Assembly: GCA_030598425.1 (NCBI GenBank)
Contig: JAUVPY010000144.1
Location: forward strand, 1 to 6,777
Source of the DNA: Anaerolineae bacterium
Lineage (GTDB): Bacteria > Chloroflexota > Anaerolineae > 4572-78 > NAK82
DNA: 6,777 bases
Direction: 5' to 3'
Each line of letters opens with the position of its first letter. The stretch's first letter is position 1. The position numbers were made by a program, and so were the translations under genes. The notes beneath the pieces were generated by a model. That model ran no database searches, was not told the origin of the DNA, and saw only the letters and a list, made by a program, of their open reading frames with translations. Below are positions 1 to 6,628 of this stretch, piece by piece.

Positions 1-1001
1 AAAGGTCCAGGCAGCCTAGATATAGCCTCTCTGAACGCTTGTTTGTTCTGGTTCTGGGCGATTTTCCTCCTCAGCCTATCAACCGCAGGTTTGAGCTCTA
101 CGTTGACGAAAACGTCGAGTCCGCACTCGTACAACGATACGGTCTGATGAGCCAACCTGCGATATTTTTTGTCCTTAGGACCGAAAGCGGCCCAACAATG
201 GTCATCTTTGAGAAAAAGCCTGCCCACATCATAGTCCTGGTAGAACGAACTATCAACAGCCTGTAGCCCCTCGAGGATCTTTTCCGCAAAAGACTGCATC
301 GTACCACGCACCCATTGCCTGTCATCTTCATTCCTGTCATCAATGGGAGGAGCGGCAAAATAGTCGAACATTCCCGACTCAAGACCGGTGAACTCTGCCA
401 TACCAATCCATTCCAGGTATTGCGCTAATTGTCCTATAATCCATTTGTCCTTTTTTGTCAGTTCACCTGCTAATTCATCAAGCAAGTTCTTGAAAAACCT
501 GTGTACTTCAGCCCAAGTATATATCCTACACTCTGGCTGCTGCTCCGTGTCTACCAACAGCTTTTGATAGTGCCGTTCCATCTGGGCCAGTTCGAGAGAT
601 ACACCTTCTTTGCCTTCAACCTTACTCTCAACCAGGACTACAAAGTCGTCTCCGTAAATCCAAGCATCAGGGCGGCTATCTTCTTCTCCCGCTACCGTCC
701 TGCCCAGTTCGGCGCAAGGGTCCATAATCTCTTTGGTTGGTACAATGCCAAGCAGTAGCCGTTGTGACTTGTTACCTATCTCTTCTCTGCCAATGGTCGC
801 TTTCTGTAACTTGAACTCCAGTGGTCCAGTCGCCACAATGCCCAGCCAATTCAGAAACTCGCGCGCGACTCCAGGGTTACAATGCTCTAGCGTATTAACC
901 AGCGCTTTGGTAGCATTATCCTCCAACTGGCGCCCGCGTTTTTGCTCTGATTGCTGAGTGCCTCTGTAGTAATAAAATATATTGTGATAAAAATCAGTCA
1001 T
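1..1001 (-). CDS. PD-(D/E)XK nuclease-like protein, partial (C-terminus outside window)
   Basis: Reading the minus strand from an ATG at 1001 gives 333 codons without a stop up to the window edge, so the C-terminus is missing. An in-frame TAA lies 21 bases before the ATG, so the frame cannot start earlier; the Shine-Dalgarno is weak (GAGAG about 14 bases upstream). The N-terminus is aromatic-rich (FYHNIFYYYRG, residues 4-14). Residues 110-127 carry a PD-(D/E)XK signature: RPDAW with D112, then a hydrophobic strand VVLVESK with E125 and K127. A following helix has Q140 in AQMERHYQKL (139-148), the glutamine often seen after the ExK motif. This pattern is known in restriction-like nucleases and some defence effectors. 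Residues beyond about 160 match no domain I recognise. The gene follows the DinB gene by 43 bases and may be co-transcribed. It appears AT-richer than the operon and uses ATA codons. Nuclease activity is inferred from the motif only. Confidence 0.75.
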   Translation of the reverse strand, partial: MTDFYHNIFYYYRGTQQSEQKRGRQLEDNATKALVNTLEHCNPGVAREFLNWLGIVATGPLEFKLQKATIGREEIGNKSQRLLLGIVPTKEIMDPCAELGRTVAGEEDSRPDAWIYGDDFVVLVESKVEGKEGVSLELAQMERHYQKLLVDTEQQPECRIYTWAEVHRFFKNLLDELAGELTKKDKWIIGQLAQYLEWIGMAEFTGLESGMFDYFAAPPIDDRNEDDRQWVRGTMQSFAEKILEGLQAVDSSFYQDYDVGRLFLKDDHCWAAFGPKDKKYRRLAHQTVSLYECGLDVFVNVELKPAVDRLRRKIAQNQNKQAFREAISRLPGP

Positions 1002-1044
1002 TTGGGGTGCTTTGCTCTCTTAGCCTGATGGCTTTAGCCTCGGG

Positions 1045-1557
1045 CTATCTCTCTCCCGAAGGCAGCCGCTTGAACCAACGAGGGGAGGGCTTGCTTTGGC
1101 CTCCCTTCCATAGCTGATACGTGATCTGCATATGCCCCAGGTGAAGGGCGGTGTGGTCAATGACGTGTAAGACACTCCAGCGAACTGGGACCGTCCGGCC
1201 ATTTGCCTCTCGTGTACCATCTAAGTCGGCCTCGGAGAGGGCGTTGAACACCTCCCGGGTCTCTGCACCCACGTTTTCCAAAAGGCGAAGAAGATCCGAG
1301 GCGAAGGCGGCCTTGGTGGCGAATTCGCCATCACGGTCTCTCGTGGGTGGATAACGTCCGACTACCTCCGCAATCCAGAAGTGCTCAGCGCCAGCGACGT
1401 GGGCGGCCAGGGCAGCCAATGAGTTTGTGGCGTGGTCGTCCTCGCTCTCAATCGGACGCCAATTCAGAGCCTCTGGCGGCAGATCGGCAATCAACTCGCC
1501 GACCTGCTGACGCAAGTCCTCAATTCGCTGCAGATAGTTCTCTAGTTCCGGGTGCAC
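1045..1557 (-). CDS. DinB-family protein (putative metal-binding four-helix bundle)
   Basis: A 170-aa protein from a GTG start. The same frame is open up to an ATG at 1665, which would add 36 residues, but that ATG lies inside the heptamer inverted repeat and the extension is low-complexity (RSSSRFTHHASRGTTTS). The GTG at 1557 has GGGAG nine bases upstream, and starting there gives the usual DinB length. The likely metal triad of the DinB/YfiT fold is visible: H53 in AAHVAGAEHFW, then H135 and H139 in the HxxxH of VIDHTALHLGHMQ. The family includes thiol-transferase-like and damage-inducible proteins; the substrate cannot be told from sequence. It is probably cytoplasmic, with no signal peptide. 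The 3' end overlaps small GGCTA/TAGCC dyads and the nuclease-like gene begins 43 bases on. No clear promoter is seen upstream, so it could be read from the repeat-containing gap or by read-through from the operon. Family call is fairly sure, function unknown. Confidence 0.82.
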   Translation of the reverse strand: MHPELENYLQRIEDLRQQVGELIADLPPEALNWRPIESEDDHATNSLAALAAHVAGAEHFWIAEVVGRYPPTRDRDGEFATKAAFASDLLRLLENVGAETREVFNALSEADLDGTREANGRTVPVRWSVLHVIDHTALHLGHMQITYQLWKGGQSKPSPRWFKRLPSGER

Positions 1558-1566
1558 CCTGATCTT

Positions 1567-1571
1567 CTCCC
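1567..1571 (-). promoter_or_regulatory. Shine-Dalgarno (GGGAG) fixing the DinB-family start
   Basis: GGGAG on the minus strand lies nine bases before the GTG at 1557-1555. It supports the shorter 170-aa product over the longer frame that begins inside the repeat element. Confidence 0.55.
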
Positions 1572-1613
1572 AATTCGAAAGAAAATTAAGTCGTTTGCAG
1601 CTTGTCGTTGTCC

Positions 1614-1682
1614 CACGTGATGCGTGATGCGTGAAACGTGAAGAACTCCGGCCGGGAATGCTCACGTATCACGCATCACGTG
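1614..1682. repeat. Inverted repeat of CGTGATG-like heptamers around a CCGGCCGG core
   Basis: The left arm has four consecutive 7-base units: CGTGATG (1616), CGTGATG (1623), CGTGAAA (1630) and CGTGAAG (1637). The right arm has three on the other strand: CGTGATG (1680-1674), CGTGATA (1673-1667) and CGTGAGC (1666-1660). The outer 15 bases at 1614-1628 are a perfect reverse complement of 1668-1682. The inner six at 1636-1641 pair with 1662-1667 and share their centre (1651.5) with the palindrome CCGGCCGG at 1648-1655. The outer pair is offset because the left arm has one extra heptamer. It could form a long hairpin in the operon transcript, but no T-run follows on either strand, so it is not a classic intrinsic terminator. 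It is more like a dispersed intergenic repeat; copies elsewhere in the genome cannot be seen here. Confidence 0.85.
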
Positions 1683-1748
1683 GATTCACTTCGGCAGCAA
1701 GCTTTGATTCGTCAACCTATCTCCACTTGCTTCTGAGCTATTCCAGCA

Positions 1749-3422
1749 CTAGCTTCCTTCCTTGAAGGCAACAAAGCGTCCCCACATAGACGCGATTTCC
1801 ATGCCCTTCTGCAGATAGCAGCCGATGTAGTACCGCCCACTTTCGGCAGTGGCGATGTCACCGCCCAGGTTCTCAGCGTGGACAATCCCCTTGGGAAAGA
1901 GATTCAGGTGCGTGTCCTGATAGTATTCATCCAGGGGGAACATCTCGTCCCAATCCTTGCCGAAGTCCTCCTTCAGCTTACGGTTGGCCTCTTCGAAGGT
2001 CTTGGGATGCCAGATTCTCTGGATGGTGTTCATAGGGTGGTCCTGGCTGACGGCATCAATACCCAGCCACTTGATCTTCTTGTCGATGCACCATTGCGAG
2101 AAGTCAGGCGAAGGCCCGGGGTGTTTAATCATGTAGCGAAATTCATCAGAATCCGGGCTGACCCAGCCATACTTGTACCATCCAGTCTTGATGAGGAGAA
2201 TATCTCCCTCGCGCACGTCCACCACGCTCTCGATCATCTCGGGGGTGTACACGCTTGAATCGCTGACCAGGTGGGAGATGTCCGCGATGGCCCCAGGTCC
2301 AACCCATTCCTCCAGGGGCACCTCGCCGATGGTTCGGCCTGCCGGCCAGAAGTGCTTCTCGCCGTCCATATGGGTCGCTAAGTGAATGCTGGCATTGCAG
2401 ATAGAACCGTTCCGGCCCAGGCCGAAGTACTGGCCGCCGACTCGCTTGGTGTAAGTAACGCTCAACGGAACATAGTTTGCCCACTGGGGTGTCTGGACGC
2501 TGAAAGGGAGGGTCATATCCAGCACTTCGGCCGAATCCATAATCTGGAAGAACTCTTCCTCGCCCATCCCATCAGGCGGTTGATGCGCAACGACCCGCGT
2601 CCAGGCTGTCTCAACCTCCATAAAGGGAATGGGCATAATCATGATCCAGGCTCTTTGATTGTTGAGTTTGTTTATATCACCCACGATCGACTCGGCCAGT
2701 AGCAGATGGGCTTTGGGCATAGTGATGTGCGTCAGCTCGTAGTACTCGTCCTGGGGGAACATCTCATCCCACGACTTGCCGTGCTCCGCCTGGAGCTTGG
2801 CTTCGGCCTTCTGAAAGTCGCGCTCGTGCATATAGCGGATGTTGGTGTTCATAGGATGTTCGGCACAGCCACAGTCCACGCCGATCACCTTGAGTTTCAT
2901 GTCCAGGGCCCACTTAAAGAAATCGGGAGAGGGTCCGGGGTGCCTGACCAAAAACCCGAACTCCTTGGACTCCACACCTCCCTGGGCATCTGGGCTGTGG
3001 ACATCCGGCAAATCCCATGAGTACTTGTGATAGCCAGTATTGATGATCAGAATATCGCCTTCCTTGACGGTGGCGCGGCTGGTGATCATTTCGGGCGTAT
3101 ACAGGCTATAATCGGATACCAGGTCAGAGATGTCTACCACGACTCCCGGGCCGCATAGATCCCTCAGGGGAACGTCAGAAATCGCCGTGGCTCCAGAGTG
3201 AAAGGCACGCTCGCCTACCAGGTGGGTACCTACCGTGTTGCTCCAGTTCAGCAACTGCCCGTTGGCGCCTGGGCCCCCGCCGTAAGCACCGGTGACTCGC
3301 TTGAAGAAATGAATCTCCAGCGCCTTCTCTCCTGGCCACGGAGGTGTGAAGATGCTGCATCCCTGGTTCAGGTCATATAGCTTGGATTCCGCTAAAACCT
3401 TGATAAACTCTTCGCGTTCCAT
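1749..3422 (-). CDS. Tandem-duplicated cyclase-family (kynurenine formamidase-like) metallohydrolase
   Basis: A 557-aa protein with two copies of the cyclase fold (about residues 1-280 and 290-557), roughly double the usual family length. The copies share HPGPSPDF (161 and 434), WDEMFP (218 and 491), YTPEMI (108 and 392) and HPMNT (189 and 462). Family members such as KynB and isatin hydrolase hydrolyse amide bonds with a divalent metal held by an HxxxHxD...H motif plus a later His and Glu. Copy two has the full set: H347, H351, D353, H357, H505, E517. In copy one the matching residues are T63, H67, V69, A73, H232 and E244, so three N-terminal ligands are gone and this half is probably structural or binds something else. 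The start has AAGGAG seven bases upstream. It is the last gene of the fdrA-allG operon, 17 bases after allG. The substrate is unknown; a cyclic amide, ureide or related amide fits the neighbours. No signal peptide is seen, so it is likely cytoplasmic. Confidence 0.88.
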   Translation of the reverse strand: MEREEFIKVLAESKLYDLNQGCSIFTPPWPGEKALEIHFFKRVTGAYGGGPGANGQLLNWSNTVGTHLVGERAFHSGATAISDVPLRDLCGPGVVVDISDLVSDYSLYTPEMITSRATVKEGDILIINTGYHKYSWDLPDVHSPDAQGGVESKEFGFLVRHPGPSPDFFKWALDMKLKVIGVDCGCAEHPMNTNIRYMHERDFQKAEAKLQAEHGKSWDEMFPQDEYYELTHITMPKAHLLLAESIVGDINKLNNQRAWIMIMPIPFMEVETAWTRVVAHQPPDGMGEEEFFQIMDSAEVLDMTLPFSVQTPQWANYVPLSVTYTKRVGGQYFGLGRNGSICNASIHLATHMDGEKHFWPAGRTIGEVPLEEWVGPGAIADISHLVSDSSVYTPEMIESVVDVREGDILLIKTGWYKYGWVSPDSDEFRYMIKHPGPSPDFSQWCIDKKIKWLGIDAVSQDHPMNTIQRIWHPKTFEEANRKLKEDFGKDWDEMFPLDEYYQDTHLNLFPKGIVHAENLGGDIATAESGRYYIGCYLQKGMEIASMWGRFVAFKEGS

Positions 3423-3439
3423 TACGTTGCTCCTTCTAT

Positions 3440-4681
3440 CTAATATCCATATTGGTCGGCAAAAGCCACCAGTGCCTCTTCAAACAAGGACATTGGCGGC
3501 CGCACCAGTCCCGCTCCCACCTGGCCTACGCCAGCCTCCTTATGGGCGACACCCGTGTTGATGCGGGGTGTGATGCCTGTCTCCACAACCTTGCTGATAT
3601 CGATGCCGGTCGGGGTGCCCCGGAAGTCCAGGGGAGGAATGGTGAAGTATTTGTGCTCGGCATAGCAGATTTCGTACATCTCTAGCGTGGCATTCATAGC
3701 GTCCTTGGGTGAGCCGCCGACGAAGCTGACGATGGCCGGCGCGGCCGCCATCGCAAAACCGCCGATGCCGGCCGTCTCAGTAATGGTGCTATCGCCCAAG
3801 TCAGGGTTAGCATCCTCGGCGGTGAAGCCAGGGAACCACAGCCCTTTCACGGGAGGCGCCGGGGCGGCGAACCAGCGATCACCCAATCCGCTGACCCGCA
3901 TTCCAAAGTCAGTGCCGTTACGAGCCATGGCGCTGACAATCGTGCTGCCCTCAATACCGTGGGCGACGTCGGTCATTGCCTTACAGGCGGCCATCACCGG
4001 GTTGAGCACGCTCAGTGCGTTGTCGCCCCGAAAGCGCAATATCTCTGAGGCTGTCTCTGATTCTTTGGCGACCTCGGCTACGTGGGGCGCCAGGTTTTTC
4101 GTGAACAATACAGAGCCGGCCTTGTTGCGGTTGTGCCCCTCATCTCCCATATGCATAGCCTCGGCGATCAGGGCCCGGATGTCCATACCGCCGCTGGCCT
4201 CGATGGCGTCTGCCAGAACAGGAGCCATCACATCTTCCATCCAGCGCAGACGCTCTTGCACATCCTCGCTATAAGCGCCGTAGCGCAGCACTTTGCCATA
4301 GCCCTCATTCAAGTTGGAGAAGGCTTTATTTCCGTGAGTCTTATTCTCAAGAATATGAACGGACATGGAGGGCGAGATGAGGCCAGACATTGGGCCGACG
4401 GCCTGATGGTGATGGCAGGGTTCCAACCCAATCTCACCCGATTCGATCAGGGCCTGGGCTCCTGCTTCATCTGTCGCCTTCCCCTCGAAAATCAAAGCCC
4501 CGGTTATCGCGCCTCGCATAGGGCCGGATGCCCGATCCCAGGTGATGGGAGGACCAGCGTGCAACAACAGGTTGTCACGCATTCCGGGGATAACCTCGCT
4601 CGCTTTGGCCAGGCCCACCAGTATGGGGCGGGCTTCGATCATTCGCTCGGTGGCTTGAGCGTTTGCTTTATCTATGTCCAT
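3440..4681 (-). CDS. allG: AllG-like DUF1116 protein (oxamate carbamoyltransferase subunit family)
   Basis: A 413-aa protein, close to the length of E. coli AllG (YlbE), which I recall well enough to match by motif: LLLHAGPP (38-45), GPMRGA (53-58), the His cluster EPCHHHQAVGPMSG (87-100), GDEGHNRN (179-186), MARNGTDFGMRVSGLGDRWF (252-271), TETAGIGGFAM (301-311), and near the C-terminus VVETGI (365-370), INTGVAHKEAG (374-384) and GAG (389-391). In E. coli, AllF (FdrA), AllG and AllH form the catabolic oxamate carbamoyltransferase, which releases carbamoyl phosphate from oxalurate in anaerobic allantoin breakdown. Here the gene starts 13 bases after fdrA stops, and the stop of fdrA abuts its Shine-Dalgarno (GGGAGGAG, six bases before ATG), so the two are probably translationally coupled. 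AllH is not in the window. Family assignment is strong; whether the substrate here is oxalurate or another carbamoyl or acyl compound is open. Confidence 0.92.
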   Translation of the reverse strand: MDIDKANAQATERMIEARPILVGLAKASEVIPGMRDNLLLHAGPPITWDRASGPMRGAITGALIFEGKATDEAGAQALIESGEIGLEPCHHHQAVGPMSGLISPSMSVHILENKTHGNKAFSNLNEGYGKVLRYGAYSEDVQERLRWMEDVMAPVLADAIEASGGMDIRALIAEAMHMGDEGHNRNKAGSVLFTKNLAPHVAEVAKESETASEILRFRGDNALSVLNPVMAACKAMTDVAHGIEGSTIVSAMARNGTDFGMRVSGLGDRWFAAPAPPVKGLWFPGFTAEDANPDLGDSTITETAGIGGFAMAAAPAIVSFVGGSPKDAMNATLEMYEICYAEHKYFTIPPLDFRGTPTGIDISKVVETGITPRINTGVAHKEAGVGQVGAGLVRPPMSLFEEALVAFADQYGY

Positions 4682-4687
4682 CAGATG

Positions 4688-4695
4688 CTCCTCCC
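4688..4695 (-). promoter_or_regulatory. Strong Shine-Dalgarno of allG abutting the fdrA stop codon
   Basis: GGGAGGAG runs directly out of the TAG stop of fdrA (stop at 4697-4695, sharing its G) and sits six bases before the allG ATG. This layout favours ribosome hand-over and balanced synthesis of the two subunits. Confidence 0.75.
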
Positions 4696-6431
4696 TACTT
4701 GCTCTTCATTCTTTCAAGAATCGCCATGAGGTGCTCGTTCCCGCCGGCTGGTGGGCGCCAGTCCACCTGGATGGATTCCGCTCCCTGAGCTACCAAGCTC
4801 TCGGCGAACGATTCCAGGCCGACGTTGATCCCGGCCAAAGGCTGCTGCAGCGTGGCCAACTCTACATTAACTTGACGTTCGGCCGCCGCCGCCTTGGCCG
4901 GCTTACCAAGCGCTTGGACCAACTGACCCACGTAACGCACCGCCGTGTCGTTGCTGGTTTCCACCTTGGCTCCCCCCGCCTTGAGCTGGGCTATCTGCTC
5001 CTCCATACCTTGGGGGTCTTCGTCGGTACCGACCACGACAGCCACCACTTCCAAGTGTCGGCCGGCTTTTTTCGCCTCGGCGCGTGCTTTGGCAATGGCC
5101 GGGGCCAGCTCACTCGCAGGATCGGGATGGGAGCCATAGCCTAGTACCACATCCAGCAAGACGACGGCCACCTCCGGGTCCTCGGCTTCCTGATAGAGCC
5201 GGCGAATACGCAGATCGTTGTCCATCATTGGGTGCAGACGGCCTACGGTAAACTCATCCTCGCCCAAGTCAATGATGGTGTGCTCCTGGCTGATCATCGA
5301 ATTCTCCAGGACGTTCTGTCCCTTCTTGATCGGGGCGTTGGAGTAAACGACGGGCAGATATTCCTGCAAAATTAACAAGGCTTCATAGGCCAGGGTGCCT
5401 CCCGAAAAGAGACCACGCAGGTAGCGCTGCACGTTGGCAAATCGTTCAAGCCTCAGGTCTGGCCCGGGTCCTCCATCGGGGGTCTCGGCAGCCAACTGAA
5501 CAGCCAGGGCAGCCGCTTGGTCGAAGGTGCGGACGAAGTGCAGATTGCCCACCTTCTGGGCCGGGGGGGAGTAGCCGATGAAATCGACCACAACTGGCTT
5601 GCCCGCGGACCGGGCGGCCTGCAACAACTCTTCAGCCACTTTGGGCGCTGGCGGCTTGGAAACGAGCACGATGACCTTCGTTTCAGGATCACGGCTGAAG
5701 AGGTCAAGCCCCTGGCGGGCGGTCACTGCGCCCACCGCGTCGGATAGGTCGCGCCCGCCGGTGCCCAGCGCGTGGGTAAATCCGCTCCCCATCTGGTGGA
5801 CGCGGCAGCTAACTTGCTGCAAGCCAGTACCCGATGCAGCGACCATTCCGATTGGCCCCCGACGTACCCGGTTGGCAAATCCCAGCCCAACGCCATTGAC
5901 AATGGCCGTGCCACAGTCGGGCCCCATGACTAACAGGCCCTTTTCGGCTGCCGCTTGTTTAAGCGAAACCTCGTCCTCTACCGAAACGTTGTCGCTAAAG
6001 AGGAAAACGTGTTTGCCCAGCCGCAACGCCTCGCGTGTCACGCCAGCCGCGTAGCGACCCGCAATCGAGACGAGCACCCATTGGGCATCAGGCATCATCT
6101 GGTCGGCCGATTCAACGCTCTTGGGGAGATACTCCTGGTCGACGCCTCCCTTGCGACGGGCGGCGAGAAGCTCATCGACTCGATCCAGAGCAGACTGGGC
6201 TGAAGCCCCGTCCTCAGCCCGGACCACGATAACCAAATCATCTGGCCCGGCGGCCTCGGCGTCTGGGGCCAACAGGTCACTCTGGGCCAACACGTCCTTG
6301 TTGGCGCCAGTGCCCATCATCACACCCGCGTCAAGCACACCGGCCAGATCGGCCAAGGAACGCTGCAATTGCATTAGAACCACAGAGTCGTAGTATGCAC
6401 CAGATCGAACTTCAACGTTGGTTACTGCCAT
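4695..6431 (-). CDS. fdrA: FdrA-family acyl-CoA-synthetase-like protein (AllF-type carbamoyltransferase subunit)
   Basis: A 578-aa protein of the FdrA family, built on a succinyl-CoA-synthetase-like scaffold. It opens with the family-typical VEVRSGAYYDSVVLMQL (6-22) and MMGTGANKDVL (38-48). The Rossmann-like CoA/nucleotide region includes VMGPDCGTAI (168-177), ASGTGLQQV (199-207) and GTGGRDLS (223-230). A second domain has GGTLAYEA (344-351), VGRLHPMMD (396-404) and VLLDVVLGYGSHPDPA (424-439). An Ala/Lys-rich linker (about 508-517) leads to a C-terminal segment with INVGLESF (535-542) and VDWRPPAGGNE (556-566). E. coli FdrA (AllF) is slightly shorter (about 555 aa) and is a subunit of oxamate carbamoyltransferase with AllG and AllH. 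The ATG has AGGAGA five bases upstream. It is the first gene of the operon, about 117 bases downstream of the predicted transcription start. The family is certain; exact substrate is inferred only. Confidence 0.93.
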   Translation of the reverse strand: MAVTNVEVRSGAYYDSVVLMQLQRSLADLAGVLDAGVMMGTGANKDVLAQSDLLAPDAEAAGPDDLVIVVRAEDGASAQSALDRVDELLAARRKGGVDQEYLPKSVESADQMMPDAQWVLVSIAGRYAAGVTREALRLGKHVFLFSDNVSVEDEVSLKQAAAEKGLLVMGPDCGTAIVNGVGLGFANRVRRGPIGMVAASGTGLQQVSCRVHQMGSGFTHALGTGGRDLSDAVGAVTARQGLDLFSRDPETKVIVLVSKPPAPKVAEELLQAARSAGKPVVVDFIGYSPPAQKVGNLHFVRTFDQAAALAVQLAAETPDGGPGPDLRLERFANVQRYLRGLFSGGTLAYEALLILQEYLPVVYSNAPIKKGQNVLENSMISQEHTIIDLGEDEFTVGRLHPMMDNDLRIRRLYQEAEDPEVAVVLLDVVLGYGSHPDPASELAPAIAKARAEAKKAGRHLEVVAVVVGTDEDPQGMEEQIAQLKAGGAKVETSNDTAVRYVGQLVQALGKPAKAAAAERQVNVELATLQQPLAGINVGLESFAESLVAQGAESIQVDWRPPAGGNEHLMAILERMKSK

Positions 6432-6435
6432 AGAA

Positions 6436-6448
6436 ATCTCCTGGAGAT
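6436..6448 (-). promoter_or_regulatory. Palindrome over the fdrA Shine-Dalgarno
   Basis: ATCTCCTGGAGAT is a 6-bp perfect dyad with a single central base. It contains the AGGAGA ribosome-binding sequence (6442-6437), five bases before the fdrA ATG. The dyad may be chance, or it may be a protein-binding site; the loop is too small for a hairpin. Confidence 0.3.
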
Positions 6449-6514
6449 CGAATACACCGCACTAAGAGGGATAAAACGTTCAGATAGTGAGGTCGTCAGC
6501 TTCAATAGGCTCGA

Positions 6515-6539
6515 GGAGCGCAGCAGTAAAATTCGCTCC
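6515..6539 (-). promoter_or_regulatory. Possible stem-loop in the fdrA leader
   Basis: GGAGCG (6539-6534) pairs with CGCTCC (6520-6515) across a 13-base loop, with one further G-U pair possible. It lies near the 5' end of the roughly 117-base leader. There is no T-run after it and no riboswitch family is recognised. Confidence 0.3.
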
Positions 6540-6554
6540 CTTCCGAACAGCACG

Positions 6555-6583
6555 AGTATAGCATTGGTTTGGTGCAGTGTCAA
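6555..6583 (-). promoter_or_regulatory. Extended -10 sigma70-type promoter of the fdrA operon
   Basis: On the minus strand, TTGACA (6583-6578) and TATACT (6560-6555) are separated by exactly 17 bases. TG one base before the -10 gives an extended -10 element (TGCTATACT). Transcription would start near 6548, leaving a leader of about 117 bases before fdrA. It is correctly oriented in the only sizeable gap before the operon. Confidence 0.8.
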
Positions 6584-6598
6584 CACTTATTGTGACAA
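6576..6598. promoter_or_regulatory. Operator-like dyads overlapping and upstream of the -35 box
   Basis: AGTGTCAACACT (6576-6587) is a dyad with 5-bp arms that contains the -35 box. Just upstream is TTGTGACAA (6590-6598), with 4-bp arms. TGTCA (6578-6582) and TGACA (6593-6597) also form an inverted pair ten bases apart. Placement over the -35 would suit a repressor, but no regulator gene is visible and the arms are short. Confidence 0.4.
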
Positions 6599-6628
6599 AG
6601 ATAACGATGTTGCTCAGGACATTTTGAT

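Noticed and set aside
39..957. Several short plus-strand frames, and a short minus frame at 98-406, on the left side
   Set aside because: All are out of frame with the continuous 333-codon minus-strand frame that carries the nuclease signature.
1024..1047. TAGCC/GGCTA dyads between the DinB and nuclease-like genes
   Set aside because: Stems of 4-5 bp without a T-run; probably chance and not called as a terminator.
1558..1665. N-terminal extension of the DinB-family protein to ATG 1665
   Set aside because: That ATG lies within the inverted repeat and encodes low-complexity residues; the GTG at 1557 has a Shine-Dalgarno and gives the normal family length.
1614..1682. CRISPR array or intrinsic terminator
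   Set aside because: The units are 7 bases and contiguous with no spacers, and no T-run follows the hairpin on either strand.
1696..1731. AGCAAG / CTTGCT inverted pair after the operon
   Set aside because: Six-base arms with a 24-base loop and no T-run are too weak to call a terminator.
3687..4274. Plus-strand frame of 195 codons
   Set aside because: Antisense to allG, Ala/Ser/Pro-rich and without family motifs; a shadow of GC-rich coding.
4082..4729. Plus-strand frame of 215 codons
   Set aside because: It lies wholly opposite allG and the end of fdrA, whose minus-strand proteins carry clear family motifs; the plus translation has no recognisable domain.
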